The position numbers and the translations under genes are program-made. Under the pieces are notes generated by a model. The model did not search any database. It worked only from the letters and a program-made list of their open reading frames with translations, and was not told where the DNA came from. DNA of 16,549 nt from UBA6183 sp046314755 (GTDB taxonomy: Bacteria; Bacteroidota; Bacteroidia; UKL13-3), in assembly GCA_046314755.1 (NCBI GenBank), contig JBKDBG010000071.1, forward strand, positions 1 through 16,549, in the 5' to 3' direction. Below are positions 1 to 5,587 of the stretch, one piece after another. How positions within the stretch are numbered: the first letter of the stretch is position 1; the number at the start of each line of letters is the position of its first letter.

Positions 1-408
1 TTCCAAAACGGGTGCAGAGTCAACAAAAGCTCTGCCGTTAACCTCACCAATTTCTTGTTGCATCCACTCCAACAACACCAAGAGTTTTTCCTTTATCACA
101 AAATGGTAATCCTCCCCATAAGCATACTTACTAATTTGGTAAGATGATGTGGTTTGATGCTGCGAAGGATAATAATTATATAACAAAGATATAACGCTTT
201 TGGCCCCATCAACAAGTTTGGTAGGGTCAAGGCGTTTATCAAAATGATTTTCCATGTAAGACATTTTACCCTGATGGTTATTGGTTAACCAGCGTTCCAG
301 CTTAGGGGCTTCTTCCTCCAGGAAACCGGCTTTACTAATACCCACACTGTAAAACCCAAGTTCTTTGGCCTTTTGTTTTATCTTAAATGAGTTGGTATGA
401 AAATTCAT
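1..408 (-). CDS. queG: Epoxyqueuosine reductase QueG, N-terminal part (cut by window edge)
   Basis: QueG reduces epoxyqueuosine to queuosine at position 34 of GUN-anticodon tRNAs, using cobalamin and Fe-S clusters in the cytoplasm. Reading leftwards from the ATG at 406-408 gives 136 codons open to base 1. The protein starts MNFHTNSFKIKQKAKELGF. It contains the family's SKYAYGEDYH stretch (residues 93-102) and GRAFVDSAPVLE (residues 125-136), which includes the conserved Asp thought to act as general acid. The Fe-S cluster domain would lie beyond the left edge, so only about the first 40% is present. A -7-like element sits just upstream at 414-421. The next gene to the right is divergent. The family assignment rests on motifs I recognise and was not confirmed by a search. 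Confidence 0.9.
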   Translation of the reverse strand, partial: MNFHTNSFKIKQKAKELGFYSVGISKAGFLEEEAPKLERWLTNNHQGKMSYMENHFDKRLDPTKLVDGAKSVISLLYNYYPSQHQTTSSYQISKYAYGEDYHFVIKEKLLVLLEWMQQEIGEVNGRAFVDSAPVLE

Positions 409-413
409 TGGCG

Positions 414-421
414 CAAATTTA
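414..421 (-). promoter_or_regulatory. Probable -7 promoter element of queG
   Basis: On the minus strand this reads TAAATTTG, a perfect match to the Bacteroidota -7 consensus TAnnTTTG. The final G is followed by only CGCCA before the ATG, so transcription would be expected to begin at or next to the start codon. I see no good -33 TTTG box at the usual 17-21 nt spacing, so the call rests on the -7 element alone. Confidence 0.45.
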
Positions 422-552
422 ATCGAATTGAATGATTAACTATGGCATTTGCACGGGTGGTGTCGATTGAATTTTTTAACCCCTGTTTTCATGAATTACT
501 ACCTTTTTAATGAATATCGGTATTGAAATAGCTTGAACACAAATTCCTTTTG

Positions 553-560
553 TATACTTG
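553..560 (+). promoter_or_regulatory. Possible -7 promoter element of the small membrane protein gene
   Basis: TATACTTG matches TAnnTTTG at five of the six fixed positions. A TTG lies 17 nt upstream (533-535) and could be the -33 box. Only TAACC separates the element from the ATG at 566, again predicting a transcript with almost no leader. If this is the promoter, the TTG at 533 belongs to the promoter and is not a start codon. Confidence 0.35.
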
Positions 561-565
561 TAACC

Positions 566-991
566 ATGTGGTCAATGCTCATATTATTTTTGGGAACGTT
601 TTGGGAGAGCTCCATGGATGCCATGGGAAGTAAGCAAAACTATGAGCGTTCCATTTGGAAACGTATTGCCATTTTTTTTGAGCAAAATGGAGTGCCCGCT
701 TTGGGCGAATCGTTTTGGGATAATTCTATCGCGTGGCGAAACAAATGGAAAAATGGAGATCCAAATTTAGGGGAACGTTTTTTAGGAAGCAGTACATTGT
801 TTGTTTATTTGGTAGATGGTTGGCACGTGGCCAAAGCTTTATGGTTGTTTCATTTGTTTGCAGCTTATGTGCTCTATCAGCCTGTATTTGAGTATAAATT
901 TTGGGATTTCGTATTATTTCTTTCCACTTTTTGTGTGGGGCACGAAATGTTTTTTCGAATTATTCAATACAAAAAAAAAGGAGCTAAATAA
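566..991 (+). CDS. Small membrane protein of unknown function
   Basis: This is a 141-residue protein starting MWSMLILFLGTFWESSMDAMG. I see three hydrophobic stretches: about residues 1-13, 78-104 (from the STLFVYLVDGWH motif on) and 113-127. Between the first two is a soluble part rich in Trp, with the pattern WRNKWKNGDPNLGERFLGSS. I recall similar short proteins (NGDP...GE+F.GSST.FV.L.DGWH) as conserved hypotheticals in Bacteroidota, but know of no function. The frame stays open to a TTG at 533, which would add 11 residues. I prefer ATG 566 because the added codons overlap a likely promoter. The stop codon lies inside a terminator hairpin shared with the convergent gene. QueG is divergent upstream; no functional link is evident. 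Confidence 0.75.
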   Translation: MWSMLILFLGTFWESSMDAMGSKQNYERSIWKRIAIFFEQNGVPALGESFWDNSIAWRNKWKNGDPNLGERFLGSSTLFVYLVDGWHVAKALWLFHLFAAYVLYQPVFEYKFWDFVLFLSTFCVGHEMFFRIIQYKKKGAK

Positions 992-1004
992 GCTCCCATT
1001 TTTT
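971..1004. terminator. Bidirectional intrinsic terminator
   Basis: A 6-bp stem (GGAGCT 980-985 with AGCTCC 991-996) and a 5-nt loop are flanked by nine A residues on the left and six T residues on the right. It reads as a terminator on both strands, better on the minus strand because of the longer T run. It overlaps the last codons of the 566-991 gene and lies just past the stop of the 1003-1449 gene. Confidence 0.75.
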
Positions 1005-1449
1005 ACAGTATACCTTCCTCAATATCTTCTTCGGTACCGGGTTCCGGTTTGGTTATTTTTTTATTCCTTTTTCTTTGCTCGTTCTTCTTTTTCATCAAGC
1101 CTTTACGTTCTTGTTTTATTTTTTCGTATTCGGCCTTTTGTGTGTCATTCAATACGGCTTTGATTTGCTCATCACCTTTTTTCATTTGTGCAACAAGGGC
1201 TTTACGTTTTTCTTCTTTGGTGGCATTCTTATTGGCTTCTTTAACGGCCTTAAGTTCTTCACGATTTTTACGGATAATTTCTTTTAACTTGGTTTGTTGT
1301 TCTGCCGTTAAATTTAATCGGGTACTGATTTTGGCAAATGCACTGTCATTATTCATATGCTTGTGTTGTTTACCTTGGCGTTGTGCAAACAATTGATTGC
1401 CGCTTAGCATTAACAATACCAGCGCAAGTAGGGTGATTATTTTTTTCAT
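1003..1449 (-). CDS. Periplasmic Spy/CpxP-like protein (LTxxQ family)
   Basis: This 148-residue exported protein has a clear signal peptide (MKKIITLLALVLLMLSGNQLFAQ) with probable cleavage near residue 22. The mature part is almost wholly charged and helical. It holds the LTAEQ motif at residues 47-51, the mark of Spy/CpxP-type proteins, which in enterobacteria are periplasmic chaperones or stress sensors. After that come Lys/Glu-rich helices and a basic then acidic tail. Bacteroidota carry many such small LTxxQ proteins of untested function, so a chaperone role here is inference. A promoter lies about 33 nt upstream. The gene is divergent from mnmA and ends in a shared terminator. Confidence 0.8.
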   Translation of the reverse strand: MKKIITLLALVLLMLSGNQLFAQRQGKQHKHMNNDSAFAKISTRLNLTAEQQTKLKEIIRKNREELKAVKEANKNATKEEKRKALVAQMKKGDEQIKAVLNDTQKAEYEKIKQERKGLMKKKNEQRKRNKKITKPEPGTEEDIEEGIL

Positions 1450-1481
1450 AACTCGTTTAATTTATTTCTTGGATGAAGTTT

Positions 1482-1489
1482 CAAACTTA
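1482..1489 (-). promoter_or_regulatory. -7 promoter element of the Spy-like gene
   Basis: The minus strand reads TAAGTTTG, a perfect TAnnTTTG match, ending 32 nt before the start codon. The region 18-22 nt upstream is T-rich but has no exact TTTG, so the -33 box is weak. Confidence 0.55.
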
Positions 1490-1541
1490 AGGTTTAATGT
1501 AGCTATAAAAATTAATGATGTGATTTCTGGGCTTTTGCAGC

Positions 1542-1549
1542 TACCTTTG
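1542..1549 (+). promoter_or_regulatory. mnmA: -7 promoter element of mnmA
   Basis: TACCTTTG matches the Bacteroidota -7 consensus exactly. TGTG at 1519-1522, 19 nt upstream, is a three-out-of-four match to the -33 box. The expected leader is about 45 nt. It contains a small hairpin, CAGGG (1567-1571) pairing with CCCTG (1579-1583), 14 nt before the ATG. Confidence 0.6.
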
Positions 1550-1597
1550 TACGTAGGTTCAATCAACAGGGCTATTTACCCTGAAATGTTTTGACAT

Positions 1598-2698
1598 ATG
1601 AGTAAACACGGAAGAATTTTAGTGGCCATGAGTGGCGGCCTCGACAGTACCGTAACAGCCGTAATGTTGCGTGAAGAAGGTTACGAAGTAGTTGGAGTAA
1701 CCATGAAAACTTGGGATTACGCCACAAGTGGCGGTAGCAAAAAAGAAACCGGCTGCTGCAGTTTAGATTCCATAAATGATGCCAGAACCATTGCGGTTAA
1801 ACATGGTATTCACCACATGATTTTAGATATCAGGGATGAATTTGGCGACTTTGTAATTGATAATTTTGTTGAGGAATATTTAGCGGGTCGTACGCCTAAT
1901 CCATGTGTTTTATGTAATACCCATATCAAGTGGGAGGCCTTATTAAAACGCGCCAATCAACTGGATTGTGAATTTATTGCCACAGGACATTATGCCCAGG
2001 TAAGAAATGAAAATAACCGTTTTGTAGTGAGCAAAGGTATTGATGAAAATAAAGATCAATCTTACGTATTGTGGGGATTGACGCAAGCCAGCTTGGCTAA
2101 AACGCGTTTCCCCTTAGGCGGATTTCGTAAAACAGAAATCAGGCAAATGGCCTTAGATATGGGCTATGATGAGTTGGTGAAAAAAAGTGAGAGTTATGAG
2201 ATTTGTTTCGTTCCTGACAATGATTACAGAGGCTTTTTAAAACGCAGGGTTGATGGTTTGGAAGAAAAAGTTGATGGTGGTAATTTTGTGACCCGTGACG
2301 GAAAAATTTTAGGTAAACACCGTGGTTATCCTTTTTATACCATTGGCCAACGTAAAGGGTTAGAAATAGCTTTGGGTGAACCGATGTATGTATTGGAAAT
2401 TCAACCTGAAACCAATACCGTAGTACTTGGTCATGAAGAAGAATTAAACCGAAAAGGCATGTGGGTAAGAGGTTTGAACTTGGGTAAATATGCTTCAGTG
2501 GAACAACCTATGGATGCCATCACAAAAATACGTTATAAAAATGCGGGAACCGAAAGTGTGATTTTGCAGGAAGGAAATCGTATGAAGGTGATTTTTCATG
2601 ATGATGTGAAAGCCATTGCTCCAGGTCAATCTGCTGTTTTTTATGAAGGCAATGATGTGATTGGCGGAGGTTGGATTGAAAGCAGCTTCGAATTATAA
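1598..2698 (+). CDS. mnmA: tRNA-specific 2-thiouridylase MnmA
   Basis: MnmA thiolates U34 of tRNA Lys, Glu and Gln in the cytoplasm, using ATP and a persulfide sulfur. The 366-residue length is normal. The ATP-binding PP-loop SGGLDST lies at residues 12-18. The first catalytic Cys is in NPCVLCN (residues 101-107; Cys106 aligns with the usual nucleophile, with an extra Cys103). The second catalytic Cys is Cys203 in ESYEICFVPDND. The stretch WDYATSGGSKKETGCCSLDS (residues 39-58) is the version I know from Bacteroidota, and the beta-barrel C-terminal domain is complete. The start gives MSKHGRILVAMSGG, as in homologs. It is the first gene of a plus-strand run and lies 38 nt before a lipoprotein gene. 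MnmA releases PPi, as do other enzymes of this window. Confidence 0.97.
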   Translation: MSKHGRILVAMSGGLDSTVTAVMLREEGYEVVGVTMKTWDYATSGGSKKETGCCSLDSINDARTIAVKHGIHHMILDIRDEFGDFVIDNFVEEYLAGRTPNPCVLCNTHIKWEALLKRANQLDCEFIATGHYAQVRNENNRFVVSKGIDENKDQSYVLWGLTQASLAKTRFPLGGFRKTEIRQMALDMGYDELVKKSESYEICFVPDNDYRGFLKRRVDGLEEKVDGGNFVTRDGKILGKHRGYPFYTIGQRKGLEIALGEPMYVLEIQPETNTVVLGHEEELNRKGMWVRGLNLGKYASVEQPMDAITKIRYKNAGTESVILQEGNRMKVIFHDDVKAIAPGQSAVFYEGNDVIGGGWIESSFEL

Positions 2699-2736
2699 AT
2701 TATAAGAAATAGCTCCTATATTCGTTATCAAGTTTG

Positions 2737-3402
2737 ATGAAGCCTTATTCAATTCTTTTATTACTCCTTTTATCTTTGGTATCGTGTACCAAAACGGATA
2801 ATGAAATGCCAGCAGCTCCCGGGTATGATTATTTCCCTTTAAAAGTTGGCAGAGAATGGGTGTATAAAATCGATTCCTTAGCGTATGATGATAATGGCCC
2901 TTCACAATCAGTTGATACGTTTACTTACCAATACAAAGAAGTGATTGCAGGTGTTTATAATGATGAAACGGGAATTGAAACATTTGTGATAGAACGTTAC
3001 TATAGAGCCAATGACTCTGCATTGTGGAGATTAGCTCGTTCCTACACTGCCCAGTTGAATAATGAAAGAGCAATTAGAACAGAGGAAAATACCAAATTTG
3101 TAAAACTGATTTTTCCATTAAAAAAACGTGCAACTTGGAACGGCAATATGTTTAATGGTCGTGAAACGCAAAATTACCGAATTACTGAATTCCCCGTGTC
3201 TTATGCGTTTAAAGGGAAAGTATTTTCTGCACTAAAAGTTCAACAAGTACAAATCAAAAATTTTATTGAAGAAATCAACCGAAGTGAATGGTATGCGCAA
3301 CAAATTGGAATGATTGAAATGTCATACGATTCACTCAATACTCAAGAGGAAGGGACGAAGGGATTCCGCATCAAACAAAAGCTACAATCTTATACCCCGT
3401 AA
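2737..3402 (+). CDS. Lipoprotein of unknown function
   Basis: This 221-residue protein has a short signal peptide rich in Leu and a lipobox LVSC, with the lipidated Cys at residue 17, so it should be membrane anchored on the periplasmic or surface side. The mature part begins with a DYFPLKVGREWVYKID segment, which I recall from many Bacteroidota lipoproteins of unknown role. It continues as a beta-rich, charged domain without membrane segments. I start at ATG 2737; a TTG immediately before it would add one residue. The gene follows mnmA by 38 nt and precedes the S8 protease by 1 nt, so the lipoprotein and protease are probably translated together. No catalytic motif is visible. Confidence 0.8.
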   Translation: MKPYSILLLLLLSLVSCTKTDNEMPAAPGYDYFPLKVGREWVYKIDSLAYDDNGPSQSVDTFTYQYKEVIAGVYNDETGIETFVIERYYRANDSALWRLARSYTAQLNNERAIRTEENTKFVKLIFPLKKRATWNGNMFNGRETQNYRITEFPVSYAFKGKVFSALKVQQVQIKNFIEEINRSEWYAQQIGMIEMSYDSLNTQEEGTKGFRIKQKLQSYTP

Positions 3403-3403
3403 C

Positions 3404-5032
3404 ATGTTGTTCAGGTTGTGCTGTATCGTTTTAATGATGGGTTTGTCCATGCAAATTTTAACTGCACAAAAACGATACTTTTATGCTGTTTATTTCAAAT
3501 CGAAAGATACCCTTGCATACAAAATCCAACAACCTGAAAGATATTTATCAGCGCGTGCCATTGCCCGTAAACAAAAACTAAATGTAAATATTGATTGGTA
3601 TGATTTGCCTGTTGATACATCATGCCTAAACAAATTGCAATCAAAACAAGCACACATATTGGCAGTGAGTAAATGGATGAATGCAGCCTTGGTTGGATTG
3701 AATGATGAAAAGGAAATAGAGCGAATTAAACAACTTTCTATTGTGGCTTCAGTAAAGTCCATGGGTTATGATTTTAACAGTAAGCGTAACACCGATCAAA
3801 AAGCATATCGGGAAAATCTTAAACCTTGGTTAGAGAAAAACTTCATGCAATCAACAAAGGATTCAGCATTGATTAAACGCTTTCGATTCCAGCAAGAACA
3901 AGTCAATTTGTATCAGGTTAAGCATCAATTTGCAGAAGGTGTTTGGATTGCTGTAATTGATGCCGGATTTAAGTATGTTGATGTATTGCCGGTATTCAAT
4001 CAACTTCAAACTACATTTACTTACGACTTTGTTGAACAAGAATCGGATGTGTTTGATGATGATGAACATGGAACAGCTGTATTAAGTTGTATGGCTGCCA
4101 CTAATGCTCCATTTGTTGGTGCAGCATCAAAAGCTAGTTATGTGTTAATGCGTACTGAAGATGCTTCACGCGAATTTCCTTATGAAGAGTTTTATTGGCT
4201 TTGTGCTGCAGAAACAGCCGATAGTTTGGGTGTAGACATAATCAATTCTTCTTTAGGATACAATGAGTTTGGTGATGAACAATTTGATTATAAACACAAG
4301 CATTTAAATGGTAAAACTATCTTAATTACAAAGGCTGCTGAGCTGGCTGTTCGTAAAGGTATGTTCGTGGTTTGCAGTGCAGGAAATGAAGGAGATAAAG
4401 AGTGGGAAAAAATTGTGGCTCCGGCTGATGGAGAACATGTTTTAACAGTTGGAGGAGTAGATATGCAGGGTAAGTTTGTTTCTTTTTCATCTGTTGGGCC
4501 TACTGCCGATAAGCGGATTAAGCCTGATGTAGTGGCTTTAGCCGACAAGGTTTGTATAGCCAATGCAACAGGCGGATTTGATTTTGGAAATGGCACCAGT
4601 TATGCCACACCTGTTGTAACATCTATGTTAGCAGCTCATTGGAATAATATTCAAACCAATGAAATAGATGTGTTATTAAAACGAATCAAATTAGCCTCTT
4701 CTCAATTTTATCAACCTAATTCAGTGCTGGGTTATGGTATTCCTAATTTGTTATGGCTTGTTGTTAATGAAAATAATATACCTAAAGATAGTGTATTGGA
4801 GATTGAGCGTAAACAAGTAAAGATTATTGTTAATATGATAGCAAAAGAGTCGGGTAAAGTTGATGTGTTTGTGCATAATAAAGAAGGAAATTACAGATTA
4901 AATACCGTTGAAATGGTAAACAAGGGTTTCAATAGATTCACCCTTACCCTTAAACCACAATTTGCCAATATCCCTGTTTACTTGCAGGTGAAGCTTGGTG
5001 ATGAGATACTTATTAAATCAATAGTAAAATAG
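3404..5032 (+). CDS. Secreted S8 (subtilisin-like) serine protease
   Basis: This is a 542-residue exported peptidase. A signal peptide (MLFRLCCIVLMMGLSMQILTAQ) is followed by a propeptide-like region of about 150 residues and then the S8 domain. The catalytic residues are Asp186 in AVIDAGF (DAG in place of the usual DTG/DSG), His222 in DDDEHGTAV, the oxyanion Asn328 in CSAGNEG and Ser399 in NGTSYATPV. The last 80 or so residues form a beta-rich tail ending VYLQVKLGDEILIKSIVK. This resembles a type IX secretion sorting domain but lacks the PNP motif. The frame is open from 3314, inside the lipoprotein gene. ATG 3404 is preferred because it starts the signal peptide and lies 1 nt after the previous stop. 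The substrate is unknown. Confidence 0.93.
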   Translation: MLFRLCCIVLMMGLSMQILTAQKRYFYAVYFKSKDTLAYKIQQPERYLSARAIARKQKLNVNIDWYDLPVDTSCLNKLQSKQAHILAVSKWMNAALVGLNDEKEIERIKQLSIVASVKSMGYDFNSKRNTDQKAYRENLKPWLEKNFMQSTKDSALIKRFRFQQEQVNLYQVKHQFAEGVWIAVIDAGFKYVDVLPVFNQLQTTFTYDFVEQESDVFDDDEHGTAVLSCMAATNAPFVGAASKASYVLMRTEDASREFPYEEFYWLCAAETADSLGVDIINSSLGYNEFGDEQFDYKHKHLNGKTILITKAAELAVRKGMFVVCSAGNEGDKEWEKIVAPADGEHVLTVGGVDMQGKFVSFSSVGPTADKRIKPDVVALADKVCIANATGGFDFGNGTSYATPVVTSMLAAHWNNIQTNEIDVLLKRIKLASSQFYQPNSVLGYGIPNLLWLVVNENNIPKDSVLEIERKQVKIIVNMIAKESGKVDVFVHNKEGNYRLNTVEMVNKGFNRFTLTLKPQFANIPVYLQVKLGDEILIKSIVK

Positions 5033-5036
5033 TTTT

Positions 5037-5528
5037 ATGAAATCAATACAAGAACTCGAAGAATTTATTTTTAATGATTCGCTTACATTACTGCAATCAC
5101 TCTCCGAAACTACTCAACCGATTTGGGGTAGTATGAATGCACAACAAATGATTGAACATGTGGCCTTAGCAGTTGGGGTAAGCAACGGAAAAATTGATTT
5201 GCCATTATTAACACCTTCGGAGAAGGTGGATAGGGTTAGGGAGTTGAATTTATTAGGAAATCGTCCTTTACCTAAAGACTTCAAAAATCCGGCATTACCA
5301 AATGAACCCATGCCGTTAAAAGAAGCCTCATTGGAAGCCTCCATCACACATTTGTACAATGAATTAAATCTGTTTCAAACCTTGTTTAAAAATACACTTG
5401 ATGCAAAACGTACCCACAATATTTTTGGGCCTCTCAACTATGAACAATGGTTGTGGTTTCATTACAAACATTTGCATCATCATTGGGCACAGTTTGGTTT
5501 AATTCCATATGTTGAACGATTTGGATAA
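5037..5528 (+). CDS. DinB-superfamily / DUF1569-like protein
   Basis: This 163-residue soluble protein has no signal peptide. The segment WGSMNAQQMIEH near residues 30-41 and the histidine-rich FHYKHLHHHWAQFG at residues 141-154 match the pattern of DUF1569/DinB-type four-helix proteins. In that family three spaced histidines hold a divalent metal; candidates here are His41 and two from His142, His145 and His147-149. Some relatives are thiol-dependent transferases, but no reaction can be assigned from the sequence. The ATG lies 4 nt after the protease stop, and a strong terminator follows directly, so this is the last gene of the mnmA cluster. Confidence 0.75.
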   Translation: MKSIQELEEFIFNDSLTLLQSLSETTQPIWGSMNAQQMIEHVALAVGVSNGKIDLPLLTPSEKVDRVRELNLLGNRPLPKDFKNPALPNEPMPLKEASLEASITHLYNELNLFQTLFKNTLDAKRTHNIFGPLNYEQWLWFHYKHLHHHWAQFGLIPYVERFG

Positions 5529-5529
5529 A

Positions 5530-5565
5530 AAAAGAGGCTGCACTTTTGAAAAGGCAGCCTCTTTT
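5530..5565. terminator. Bidirectional intrinsic terminator
   Basis: A perfect 12-bp stem, AAAAGAGGCTGC (5530-5541) with GCAGCCTCTTTT (5554-5565), surrounds a 12-nt loop that can itself pair partly (CTTTT/AAAAG). It lies 2 nt after the plus-strand stop and 22 nt before the hppA stop, so it ends both convergent units. Confidence 0.9.
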
Positions 5566-5587
5566 AAGTTATTCTCAAATGTATAAA

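Noticed and set aside
409..565. tRNA, small RNA or riboswitch in the queG upstream gap
   Set aside because: I see no cloverleaf, conserved riboswitch core or strong hairpin, and the queG promoter would leave no leader for a riboswitch.
1003..1449. Phe/Leu-rich frames on the plus strand opposite the Spy-like gene
   Set aside because: The Phe/Leu runs come from the Lys/Glu codons of the real gene read on the other strand.
1397..1594. Open frame of 65 codons on the plus strand just before mnmA
   Set aside because: It overlaps the Spy-like gene 5' end and the promoters of both divergent genes, and its translation shows no protein-like pattern.
3314..3403. Upstream extension of the S8 protease by 30 residues
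   Set aside because: It overlaps the lipoprotein gene in another frame and would place a basic segment before a clear signal peptide. ATG 3404 fits better.
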